From positions 124,001-188,000 of the forward strand of contig NZ_ATHV01000022.1 in NCBI RefSeq assembly GCF_000422205.1: a stretch of 64,000 bases of DNA, in the 5' to 3' direction. Origin of the DNA: Desulfovibrio sp. X2. Lineage in GTDB: Bacteria > Desulfobacterota > Desulfovibrionia > Desulfovibrionales > Desulfovibrionaceae. The notes beneath the pieces are model-generated. The model saw only the letters and a list, made by a program, of their open reading frames with translations, had not been told where the DNA came from and did not search any database. Positions 17,805 through 25,573 of this stretch are shown here, in pieces (positions within the stretch are counted from its first letter, which is position 1; each line of letters begins with the position of its first letter). Position numbers and translations under genes: made by a program.

Positions 17805-17817
17805 TATGGAGTCCATA
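17805..17817. repeat. Small perfect palindrome between the GAF gene and mreB
   Basis: TATGGA-G-TCCATA, two six-base arms around one base, in the 70-base gap upstream of mreB. It could be an operator or chance. Confidence 0.3.
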
Positions 17818-17830
17818 ACCGGATGCCGTA

Positions 17831-18799
17831 TTATTCCTTTCCCGCAGCTGAGGTCAAACGATTTTTCAGATAGAGATTCTCGAGAAATAACGCCAGGTTG
17901 CCCGTAGCCATCGCCAGGAATGCCTTGAGGTCGTCGCTGAGGGGGACGCCCCGCTCGTCCGCTGCCACGAGCACCCCTCGGGTGCGCCTGTGCACGAGCA
18001 GCGGCAGGCAGGCCAGGGTCGCGTACGGCGCGGTGACCACGTCCTTGCCGAAGAGCGGCATGGACGAAGCGGATTCGCGGTCGCCCGAAAAGACGGGGGC
18101 GCCGTTCTTGTAGACCCAGCCGATGATCCCGTTGCCGATGGGGTAGGCCTGGTCCGGCGAGGCTCCGCGCACGGGCAGGCGGGTGGCTCCCTCCACGAAA
18201 TAGTGGCGGCCGTTCTCGTCGCGCACGGTGAGGAAGACCGTGGACATGCCCGCGGCCTCGGCAACGATCTGCAGAAATCCGTCGATGAAGGTGGTCCAGC
18301 GCGGCGTCTTGGTGCGCAGCATGGAGATGGCCTGCAGCGCCCGGTAGTAGCCGGACAGGGAGCCGTCCGCGGCGCGCTGGTCGCGGTCCTCGGCCAGGCC
18401 GACGATGAACTGGGCGAACTGGTGCAGTATCTTCTGGTCCTTGGCGCTGAAGGAGTAGGTGCGCATGCTGTCCAGGCAAAGCACGCCCATGTCGCGATCC
18501 AGCGGGCAGCCCATGAAGGCCCGCACGCGCGACTCCTCTCCGCCCTCGTAGTAGCCGAGCACGCCGCGCTTCTGGTCGAAATTGTTGATCAGGAGCGGCT
18601 CGCGGTTGCGGATGATCCAGCCCGCGAGCCCCTGTCCAGGGGCGATGACGGCACCCTTCTTGATCTTGTCGCTCAGGCTGAAGCTAGCGGCCATGGAATA
18701 GGAGCCGGCCTCCTCGGGCAGGAAGAGCACGGCGGAGTGCGCGTCGAAGACGCTGCAGATGATGCCGAGGAGCTGTTGGTTGATGGCCTTGCAGGACAT
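17831..18799 (-). CDS. Double GAF-domain protein
   Basis: A 322-residue soluble protein with two GAF-like sensor domains, roughly residues 8-135 (VFDAHSAVLFLPEE...GQGLAGWIIRNREPLLINNF) and 165-305 (STVFLTVRDENGRHYFVEGAT...GNGIIGWVYKNGAPVFSGD). The G-x-GxxGWxxxxxxP pattern appears in both. No output domain (GGDEF, kinase, HTH) is visible, so it may act by protein contact. Ligand is unknown. It starts 4 bases after the Cys-rich gene and is followed by mreB, suggesting one transcript. No Shine-Dalgarno site is evident, consistent with coupling to the gene before it. Confidence 0.75.
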   Translation of the reverse strand: MSCKAINQQLLGIICSVFDAHSAVLFLPEEAGSYSMAASFSLSDKIKKGAVIAPGQGLAGWIIRNREPLLINNFDQKRGVLGYYEGGEESRVRAFMGCPLDRDMGVLCLDSMRTYSFSAKDQKILHQFAQFIVGLAEDRDQRAADGSLSGYYRALQAISMLRTKTPRWTTFIDGFLQIVAEAAGMSTVFLTVRDENGRHYFVEGATRLPVRGASPDQAYPIGNGIIGWVYKNGAPVFSGDRESASSMPLFGKDVVTAPYATLACLPLLVHRRTRGVLVAADERGVPLSDDLKAFLAMATGNLALFLENLYLKNRLTSAAGKE

Positions 18800-18802
18800 G
18801 CG

Positions 18803-19021
18803 CTATTTATTAAAGCGTTGGACGAAGAAATCAACGCTGCGGTTATATGTCTTCTCATCCGTCTCGGAAAAATAGCAGCCCGGAAGTTCGCCCCTCACGC
18901 GATGGTGGTGCAGGCATTCGCAACACAGTCCATGCCGCGGGCAGGAGGTGTAAGTGCAGGTGCACTGGGCCGTGTTGGCCTTGGAGCGGGGGCACTGGGC
19001 GAGTCTCGAAGCAGAGGGCAT
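18803..19021 (-). CDS. Small cysteine-rich protein, DUF6485-like
   Basis: A 72-residue protein with eight Cys (10, 20, 22, 27, 33, 34, 36, 49). CTCTYTSCPRHGLCCECLHHHR, then ELPGCYFSETDEKTYNRSVDFFV, reads like the DUF6485 family of small cytosolic proteins, probably a zinc or iron-sulfur site. Function is unknown. GGAG lies ten bases before the ATG, and a TTGACA-type promoter lies about 60 bases upstream. It is the first gene of the unit with the GAF protein and mreB. Confidence 0.75.
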   Translation of the reverse strand: MPSASRLAQCPRSKANTAQCTCTYTSCPRHGLCCECLHHHRVRGELPGCYFSETDEKTYNRSVDFFVQRFNK

Positions 19022-19082
19022 GCTCGGTAATCTCCGGGTTGTCGTCGGTCGCGGCGGCGGTAGTCGTCACTCGATCGACTTT

Positions 19083-19111
19083 CATTAGGTAATCCCGGCG
19101 GGGAGTGTCAA
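19083..19111 (-). promoter_or_regulatory. Predicted promoter for the Cys-rich/GAF/mreB unit
   Basis: Minus strand: perfect TTGACA (19106-19111), then 17-18 bases, then CTAATG/TAATGA (19082-19088). The -10 match is modest. Confidence 0.4.
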
Positions 19112-19172
19112 CGTGAAGAGACCTTGCGGATATGCCGGAGATATCGCCCCGTCTTTAATAATGCGAAGACCT

Positions 19173-19202
19173 TTGACAACGGTGTCCGGCATGCCCTAGA
19201 AC
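19173..19202 (+). promoter_or_regulatory. Predicted promoter for the 582-residue orphan gene
   Basis: A perfect TTGACA (19173-19178) and TAGAAC (19197-19202), spaced 18 bases. The start codon at 19238 lies about 30 bases after the expected transcription start, which supports that start over an upstream TTG at 19124. Confidence 0.5.
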
Positions 19203-19237
19203 GGACAAAAAGGAAAACTCCGCGCAGGCACAACCAC

Positions 19238-20986
19238 ATGTCGTTTACTTGGCAGAACGCATTCAGCAAGCTCCCTCACCTGCGCTGGACCTCCCCCACC
19301 GAGGTCGAGGGACTGAGGCGCATCGACTCGCTCGAGAAGCTCAAGGACTATCTCGACTGGGTGCATATCAAGCTCTGCCTGCTCAAGCCTTTTTTCGAGG
19401 TCGAGGACTATCCCCTCGTGGATCCCCGCAGCCTGCTTCCCTCCTTTGAACCGGAACTGTTCGAGTACAAGGAGCTGCCGGGCTACCTCATGGTGGCCTT
19501 CGACCGCCAGCTGAACCCCTTCGACGAGATATTCCAGTACGACCGGCTGTACAACATCATGGCGCCGGGCGCCGAGACGAGCGAGTCCTGCCCCCTCGAG
19601 AACACGGTCATCGACCAGAATCTCCAGATCCTTCGCTCCCGCCTGCCCAAGAAGGTGCAGGAGGGCTTTCTTTCGCGCTTCTCCGGCAAGGACATCTGCT
19701 ACCTGGAGAACTACCCTCCCCTGCTCGAGTTCCTGCTGGAGATGGACCGCGCCCATGTCATCTCGCGCGACCCCTACGGCGAATACCATCTCTCGGGCGT
19801 CTACGGCTCCCTGCCCGCCGACCTGGATACGGAGATCAAGCGCTTCGGCCTACGCATCGGCAAGTTCGCCACCGGCGACAACGAGCGCTACGAGCGCAAC
19901 CGGCTTTTCGTCTACCAGTTCCTGATGGAACTTTACGGTTTCTCCATCGTCTCCGAGCGGCGCACGGCCGCGGCCCTCTTCTCGCGCCGCCTCTTCCGCA
20001 TGGGCGAGCGCTTCATGGTGCGCGTGCAGGGCCAGTCGGACCGCACGATCACGACGCTCTACTCGCACCCGCAGGCCAAGAGCTATCCGCGCGTGGAGAA
20101 GGTCGCCCTGGTACGCATCGAGGAAGACCAGAAGGAGGCCATCGCCGAGCTCGAGAAGGGCGGCTTCTTCGTGGACCGCAAGCGCCGCGCCGTGATCCTG
20201 CGCGCGGTCTACCGCCAGCACAGATTCAACCCGAAGAACGTGCGCCAGGACCGCGCCCTGTCCATCACCCGACAGGAGGTCATCCATCCCCTGACCGGCG
20301 AGATCCGCACCGATATCAACATCCTCAAGGACAGCTACAACATGATCTTGAGGCTGAACGACATCGTGCGCGGCGAGTACGTGGGCGCCGTGACCTACAA
20401 GCGCCAGGAGGTGGTCTTCAACACCGAGACGCACGAGAAGCGCCTCAAGTTCCTCTCCACCTGGCTGACCAAGCACCAGCGCCGCATCATCGGCTACTCG
20501 GAGGAGTTCTACACCAAGGTCATCAAGGTCCTGGACAGCTACCTCCTGACCCCGGACAACTTCGAGACCTTCAACACCATGCACGACCTCTACCAGGAGG
20601 TCTGGAGCCGGTTCAGCTACATCCAGCAGGCGCGCAAGGTGAAGATACTGGAGGATCTGGCCGACCGCCGCTCCAAGGGCGGACAGTCCCTGAACTATCT
20701 GGAGCAGCTGACCTCCATCAACGACATCCTGGCCGATCTCAAGTTCGAGATCGTCAACTATTTCGACGAACTGGTGCAGGGCGTGCTGGCCATCGGCGAG
20801 CGCGTGCTGAACGACCGCTACCTGCAGCGCACCTACGTAGAGGTGCCCGAGGACTCGCTCAGCAAATACGGCAAGGACATCCGCCGCCAGTACCGCCGAC
20901 TGGTCTCGCAGATCGACGAGTTCTCGGCCATTCGCAAGGCACGCCAGGATCGCAGCGAGACGTTCGTCATGCAGGCCGTGCTCTGA
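19238..20986 (+). CDS. Unrecognised 582-residue soluble protein
   Basis: I do not recognise this protein. It has no signal peptide, no transmembrane helix and no obvious catalytic motif. The N-terminal third is rich in aromatic and acidic residues (PFFEVEDYPLVDPRSLLPSF). The middle is basic and aromatic (ERRTAAALFSRRLFRMGERF). The C-terminal third looks helical. Codon use matches its neighbours, so it is not an obvious recent acquisition. It has its own promoter, and gcvT follows 84 bases later with a separate promoter. An in-frame TTG at 19124 would lengthen it, but that region contains the promoter. Likely lineage-specific. Confidence 0.8.
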   Translation: MSFTWQNAFSKLPHLRWTSPTEVEGLRRIDSLEKLKDYLDWVHIKLCLLKPFFEVEDYPLVDPRSLLPSFEPELFEYKELPGYLMVAFDRQLNPFDEIFQYDRLYNIMAPGAETSESCPLENTVIDQNLQILRSRLPKKVQEGFLSRFSGKDICYLENYPPLLEFLLEMDRAHVISRDPYGEYHLSGVYGSLPADLDTEIKRFGLRIGKFATGDNERYERNRLFVYQFLMELYGFSIVSERRTAAALFSRRLFRMGERFMVRVQGQSDRTITTLYSHPQAKSYPRVEKVALVRIEEDQKEAIAELEKGGFFVDRKRRAVILRAVYRQHRFNPKNVRQDRALSITRQEVIHPLTGEIRTDINILKDSYNMILRLNDIVRGEYVGAVTYKRQEVVFNTETHEKRLKFLSTWLTKHQRRIIGYSEEFYTKVIKVLDSYLLTPDNFETFNTMHDLYQEVWSRFSYIQQARKVKILEDLADRRSKGGQSLNYLEQLTSINDILADLKFEIVNYFDELVQGVLAIGERVLNDRYLQRTYVEVPEDSLSKYGKDIRRQYRRLVSQIDEFSAIRKARQDRSETFVMQAVL

Positions 20987-20993
20987 TGTCTCG

Positions 20994-21022
20994 TTGCTCT
21001 TCCGCCCGTTTTCCCGCATAAT
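20994..21022 (+). promoter_or_regulatory. Predicted promoter for gcvT
   Basis: TTGCTC (20994-20999), 17 bases, CATAAT (21017-21022). No glycine riboswitch-like structure is apparent in the short leader to 21070. Confidence 0.45.
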
Positions 21023-21069
21023 AATCCCCCACTGCTCGCCGAGCAGGTCGAAGAACCCTGGAGGATGGA

Positions 21070-22155
21070 ATGTCTGCGCTGAAGGAAACTCCGCTGTCCG
21101 GCTGGCATGCCGAGCACGGCGCGAAAATGGTCGATTTCGCCGGATGGAAGATGCCCGTGCAGTACGAGGGCATCATCAAGGAGCACGAGCAGACGCGCAC
21201 TGCTGCGGCGGTCTTCGATATCTGCCACATGGGCGAGTTCCTGCTCAAGGGCCCGGGCGCGCGCGACGCGCTGGACCGCATCGTGACCCACAACCTGCTT
21301 ACCCTGGGCGCGGGCAAGTGCCGCTACGGCTTCATGCTCAACGAGCGCGGCGGCGTGCTGGACGACCTCATCGTCTACTGCCTGGGCGAGGACGACTACA
21401 TGCTCGTGGTCAACGGCGCCTGCGAGGAGTCCGACTTCTCCTGGTGCGCCGGTCACCTGCCCCACGGCCTGACCTTCACCAACGTCTCGGCCGAGACGGC
21501 CAAGATCGACCTGCAAGGACCGCGCTCTCTGGACGCCCTGGAAAAGGCCCTCGGCTCCTCGTGGGGCCACCTCAAGTATTTCAACTTCGAGCGCAGCACC
21601 TTCGACGGCGCCCCGCTCATCGTCTCCCGCACCGGCTACACGGGCGAGCTCGGCTACGAGCTCTACCTGCCCTGGAACAAGGCCCTGGCCATGTGGGAGC
21701 TGCTGCTCGGCGTGGACTACGTGAAGCCCGCGGGCCTGGGCGCACGCGACACCCTGCGGCTGGAGATGGGCTACCCCCTCTACGGCCAGGATCTGGACAC
21801 CGAGCACACGCCCGTGGAGGCCGGATACGGCTTCCTCATGGGCAAGGAAGGTCCCTTCGTCGGCAAGGAGGCGCTCGGCGAGGTGCGCGGAAAGCTCGTG
21901 CCCCTGGAGATCGAGGGGCGCCGCAGCGCGCGCCACGGCGACGCGGTCCTCGGGCCCGGCGGCAAGCCCTGCGGCGTGGTCACCAGCGGCGCCTTCTCGC
22001 CCACCCTCGGCCACTGCCTGGCCCTGGCCTACGTGGACGCGGCCCAGGCCGAGCGCGCCACGTTCACCATCAAGGGTCAGCGCGTCGATCTCCCTGCCAA
22101 GCGCAGCGAACTGCCTTTCTTCAAGGAAGGCACGGCGCGCATGAAGACCGCCTAA
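21070..22155 (+). CDS. gcvT: Glycine cleavage system T protein (aminomethyltransferase)
   Basis: A 361-residue T-protein. It moves the aminomethyl carbon from lipoylated H-protein to tetrahydrofolate, releasing ammonia. Typical features: MVDFAGWKMPVQY at the N-terminus, VFDICHMGEF, LQGPRS, SRTGYTGELGYELY and GLGARDTLRLEMGYPLYGQDLD, with the catalytic Asp in the GARD segment. A C-terminal beta-barrel follows (GVVTSGAFSPTLG). GGAGG is six bases upstream of ATG 21070. gcvH and gcvP are not in the window. rsmE follows 9 bases later. Confidence 0.94.
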   Translation: MSALKETPLSGWHAEHGAKMVDFAGWKMPVQYEGIIKEHEQTRTAAAVFDICHMGEFLLKGPGARDALDRIVTHNLLTLGAGKCRYGFMLNERGGVLDDLIVYCLGEDDYMLVVNGACEESDFSWCAGHLPHGLTFTNVSAETAKIDLQGPRSLDALEKALGSSWGHLKYFNFERSTFDGAPLIVSRTGYTGELGYELYLPWNKALAMWELLLGVDYVKPAGLGARDTLRLEMGYPLYGQDLDTEHTPVEAGYGFLMGKEGPFVGKEALGEVRGKLVPLEIEGRRSARHGDAVLGPGGKPCGVVTSGAFSPTLGHCLALAYVDAAQAERATFTIKGQRVDLPAKRSELPFFKEGTARMKTA

Positions 22156-22164
22156 GGGGCAGTC

Positions 22165-22902
22165 TTGGGCCGACTGGACGGCTTCTACCTCCCCCCTGAG
22201 CAGTGGGGCGCGCCTTTCATCCTCACGGGCGGAGAGGCGCGCCACCTGCTGCTGGTGCTGCGGGCCGCGCCCGGCACGCGTGTGCGCCTCTTCGACGGCC
22301 AGGGACACGAGGGTGTCTTCCGCCTCGTGGAGGCAAAGAAGGACCGTGCCCGCCTGGAGCCCGAAGAGCTGCGCGACGTGCCGCCCCCCGGGGACGGCCT
22401 GACGCTCGCCGTGGGCTTCTCCAAGTCCGCCCGCCGCGACTGGCTCCTGGAAAAGGCAGTGGAGCTCGGCGCTGCGGGTCTCGTCTTCTGGCAGGCCCAG
22501 CACAGCCAGGGCCGCGTGCCGGACGCGCCCAAGGACAGCTGGCGCGACAAGCTCGTCTCGGCCGCCAAGCAGTGCGGCTCTGCCTGGCTGCCCACGCTCT
22601 CCGTGCTGCCCGGAGGCGTCAGGGAGCTTTCCGAACTCGGCAAATCCTTTGACGATCGCGTGCTGCTCTGGGAAAATGAGACACGCGCGGCCTTCGACCC
22701 CGCGGAACTCAAAGGCTCCTGCCTGGCCGTCGTCGGCCCGGAGGGGGGCCTGACCGACGCTGAGGCCGAGGCACTGTGCGCGGCGGGCTTTGCCGCGCGT
22801 CATCTCGGGCATTCGGTCCTGCGCCTGGAGACGGCCGCGCTGCTCACGCTGGGCCTCGCCTACCATCACCGCACGCTGGAGTTGCAGCGCGGCCGGGAAT
22901 AG
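22165..22902 (+). CDS. rsmE: 16S rRNA m3U1498 methyltransferase RsmE
   Basis: A 245-residue SPOUT methyltransferase. An N-terminal PUA-like domain (HLLLVLRAAPGTRVRLFDGQG) precedes the knotted SAM domain with FSKSARRDWLLEKAVELG, the AVVGPEGGLTDAEAEAL loop and LGHSVLRLETAALL, which are diagnostic. It methylates U1498 of 16S rRNA in the assembled 30S subunit. The start is TTG 22165 with AAGGGG upstream; no better start is visible. It lies between gcvT and rarA. Confidence 0.93.
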   Translation: MGRLDGFYLPPEQWGAPFILTGGEARHLLLVLRAAPGTRVRLFDGQGHEGVFRLVEAKKDRARLEPEELRDVPPPGDGLTLAVGFSKSARRDWLLEKAVELGAAGLVFWQAQHSQGRVPDAPKDSWRDKLVSAAKQCGSAWLPTLSVLPGGVRELSELGKSFDDRVLLWENETRAAFDPAELKGSCLAVVGPEGGLTDAEAEALCAAGFAARHLGHSVLRLETAALLTLGLAYHHRTLELQRGRE

Positions 22903-22947
22903 ATTCCGTCCGCAGCCCCGCGCACCGGCAAGGAACGACCACAGTCC

Positions 22948-24189
22948 ATGAAGATAGATCTGGCGCTCAATACTCCACTGGCCGAACGCCTGAGGCCCAA
23001 GAGCATCGATGAATTCATCGGCCAGCGCCACCTGCGCGGCAAGCTCACGACCATGGCCGCGGGCGGACGCCTGCCGAGCATGCTGCTCTTCGGCCCCCCG
23101 GGCTGCGGCAAGTCCACCATCGCCCTCCTCCTGGCCAAGGCCACCGGCCAGCCCTTCCGCCGCCTCTCCGCGCCCGAGACCGGCCTCGCCGCCCTGCGCA
23201 AGGAGATCCAGGGCTTCAAGATCCTCATCCTGGACGAACTGCACCGCTACTCCAAGGCGCAGCAGGACTTCTTCCTGCCCATCCTCGAGTCCGGCGAGCT
23301 GACGCTTCTGGCCACGACCACGGAGAACCCCTCCTTTTCGGTCACGCGCCAGCTCCTCTCCAGGCTGCACGTGCTGAAGCTGCGCCCCCTGGACCCCGAG
23401 GAGCTGCAGGAGGTGGCCCGGCGGGGAGCCGAGGCCCTGGGCATGGCCCTGGAGGACGAAAGCCTGGCCCTGCTGGCCTCCATGTCCGCGGGCGACGCGC
23501 GCACGCTGCTGAACCTCATGGAGTACGCGGCCAAGCTGCCGCCGGAGAAGCTGGCCCCGGCCGAGCTGGCCAAGACCCTGCCCGAGATGATGATCCGCGG
23601 GGACAGGGGCGGCGACACGCACTACGAGCTGGCCTCGGCAATGATCAAGTCCATCCGCGGCTCGGACCCGGACGCAGCCCTCTACTACCTGGCCTGCATG
23701 CTGGAAGGCGGCGAGGACCCCCGTTTCATCTGCCGCCGCCTGGTCCTCTCGGCCTCCGAGGACGTGGGGCTGGCCGATCCGTACGCCCTGGCCATGGCCG
23801 TCAGCGCGCAGCACGCCGTGGAATTCGTGGGCATGCCCGAGGGTTTCATCCCGCTGGCCGAATGCGCCGTCTACCTGGCGCTCGCGCCCAAGAGCAATTC
23901 CACCTACGCCGCCTACCTCATGGCCCAGCAGGAGATCCGGCGCGAGGGCCCTCGCCCCGTGCCGCTGCATCTGCGAAACGCCGCCACCAAGCTGCAGAAG
24001 GACTGGGGCTACGGTCGGGGCTACAAGTATCCCCACGCCTATCCCGAGGGATGGGCCGACCAGGACTACCTGCCCCAAGAGATCGTGGGAAGGCGGTTCT
24101 ACCAGCCCAAGGAGCACGGCCTCGAGGCCAAGCTCACCCTTTGGTACCAGAAGATCCAGAAGATGAAGGGCGGGCGCCGCAAGGGCTAG
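22948..24189 (+). CDS. rarA: Replication-associated recombination AAA ATPase RarA (MgsA)
   Basis: A 413-residue AAA+ clamp-loader-like ATPase acting at stalled replication forks. N-terminal PLAERLRPKSIDEFIGQRHL, Walker A FGPPGCGKST, Walker B ILILDELHRYSKAQQDFFLP and sensor 1 TTENPSFSV are all present. The C-terminal tetramerisation region has GDTHYELASAMIKSIRGSDPDAALYYLA and ASEDVGLADP, both typical. Usual family length is about 430. It converges on the glycosyltransferase gene with a 55-base gap. Confidence 0.95.
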   Translation: MKIDLALNTPLAERLRPKSIDEFIGQRHLRGKLTTMAAGGRLPSMLLFGPPGCGKSTIALLLAKATGQPFRRLSAPETGLAALRKEIQGFKILILDELHRYSKAQQDFFLPILESGELTLLATTTENPSFSVTRQLLSRLHVLKLRPLDPEELQEVARRGAEALGMALEDESLALLASMSAGDARTLLNLMEYAAKLPPEKLAPAELAKTLPEMMIRGDRGGDTHYELASAMIKSIRGSDPDAALYYLACMLEGGEDPRFICRRLVLSASEDVGLADPYALAMAVSAQHAVEFVGMPEGFIPLAECAVYLALAPKSNSTYAAYLMAQQEIRREGPRPVPLHLRNAATKLQKDWGYGRGYKYPHAYPEGWADQDYLPQEIVGRRFYQPKEHGLEAKLTLWYQKIQKMKGGRRKG

Positions 24190-24244
24190 CCCCAGCACTC
24201 CTCGTTTCGGGGCGGATGAGGAAGCCAGGGGCGAAGGCGCCGGA

Positions 24245-25573
24245 TCAGGCGTTTCCGCCGTACTGCTTGCGCCATTCGTCCAGGAAGAGAACTGCCGTGT
24301 CCAGGGGGTCGAGCTTGCCCTTCTGGCTGCGCACTGCCCAGACCAGGTCGTCGAAGCTGACGTCCCCGGAAAGCCCGAGCCGCTCGCGCAAGGCCGCGAG
24401 CTTCGCACGCAGTTCCTCGGGCAGGCCGTCCTCGAGCGAGGCGGCCGACGCCGCGGCGCGGGGCCATTCGGGCAGGCGCCGCGGCAGACGTTCGGCGCAG
24501 AATTCCAGCAGACGCCCCATGCGGTGCTCGTAGGTGTGCTCCGTCAGGACGCGCGCCCGCGCCTTCTCCGCCACGGCGCGGCGCTCCTCGCCGCGCGAGA
24601 GGTAGTGCCCCACCATCTCCTTCAACTCGTCCAGCGAGGAGAAGCGGACCACTTCGTTTGCGGCGAAGCATTCGTCGAGGAGCGAACGCCTGTCCACGAG
24701 CTGGAACGCCCCGCAGGCGGCCAACTCGAAGGTGCGCGGGTTCACGAAATCGCCGTTTGTAACGAGTCGCGCGGGATCGACGCTCGAATGCAGATTCAGG
24801 TTCACGCGCGAGGCGTTGAAGATCTTCACGCACTCCTCGGAGGAGACGCGGCGGCCGCCCTCCTGCACGTAGGGCTCGAGCACCGGATCGCCGTCCCAGT
24901 CGCTGCCCCAGATCTTGAAGTCGAAGCCGAGGAGCTGGCGGAAGGCCACGCGGCGGTTGGCGTAGCCCGCGCCCATGAAGGACAGGTCCGAGCCGAAACG
25001 GTGCCGCTCCGCGGGCGAAAGCTCGAGCGGTCGATGGAAGTCCGGATCCGCGGCCAGCGGGAGATAGAGCGCGTTCTCCTGGCCGATGGCGGAAAGCTCC
25101 GCGAAGAACGGCTCCTTCTGGATCACGGCGAAGACGTCGTAGAGCGGGGCGAAGGCCTGCCAGTAGGTGAAGAGGCGGAAGTCCTCCACGAACCACATGG
25201 CAGTGGGGATTTGGAGGCTTCTCAGCCGCTTCAGCGCCTGGCGGGAGAGCGGGGCCTGTGCCATGGCCAGTACCAGGTCCGGGGCGAACGTCTCGGCCTT
25301 GGCCACCACGGCCTGGGAGACGACCTGCAGATACGAGTTCTGCAGGTGCTCGAGCTTGTCCGCCGCGACTTTCAGCGCGCGCAGGGCCAGGTAGGTGGGG
25401 TGGAAATCTGGCGATTCAACGACCTCCACCACGTGGCCGAGCCGCGTGAGTGCCGCGGCCGCGAAGCGGCCCACGGGCAGCGAGCCGCCGTAGAGCGGCA
25501 GGACCAGGAGGATGCGCAGCGGACGCGCGAAGCCGTCGGCCGAAGAGGGTGCGGAAGGGGTCATGGGAGGCAT
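24245..25573 (-). CDS. CgeB-like glycosyltransferase
   Basis: A 442-residue GT-B type protein of the CgeB/DUF3880 family. N-terminal LRILLVLPLYGGSLPVGRF, middle AMWFVEDFRLFTYWQ, LSFMGAGYANRR, and the C-terminal NLNLHSSVDPARLVTNGDFVNPRTFELAACGAFQLVD with RARVLTEHTYEHR are typical. Donor and acceptor are unknown. The C-terminal ~60 residues form an extra Ala/Leu-rich helical tail. Start 25573 or the in-frame ATG 25564; the latter overlaps the upstream stop as ATGA. Neither has a clear ribosome binding site. Confidence 0.78.
   Translation of the reverse strand: MPPMTPSAPSSADGFARPLRILLVLPLYGGSLPVGRFAAAALTRLGHVVEVVESPDFHPTYLALRALKVAADKLEHLQNSYLQVVSQAVVAKAETFAPDLVLAMAQAPLSRQALKRLRSLQIPTAMWFVEDFRLFTYWQAFAPLYDVFAVIQKEPFFAELSAIGQENALYLPLAADPDFHRPLELSPAERHRFGSDLSFMGAGYANRRVAFRQLLGFDFKIWGSDWDGDPVLEPYVQEGGRRVSSEECVKIFNASRVNLNLHSSVDPARLVTNGDFVNPRTFELAACGAFQLVDRRSLLDECFAANEVVRFSSLDELKEMVGHYLSRGEERRAVAEKARARVLTEHTYEHRMGRLLEFCAERLPRRLPEWPRAAASAASLEDGLPEELRAKLAALRERLGLSGDVSFDDLVWAVRSQKGKLDPLDTAVLFLDEWRKQYGGNA

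Noticed and set aside
20987-21069. Glycine riboswitch before gcvT
   Set aside because: The gap is only 83 bases and lacks the conserved glycine aptamer core.
20833-24408. 1191-codon open frame antisense to gcvT, rsmE and rarA
   Set aside because: Composition is typical of an antisense shadow in GC-rich DNA. Three well-recognised genes cover it on the plus strand.
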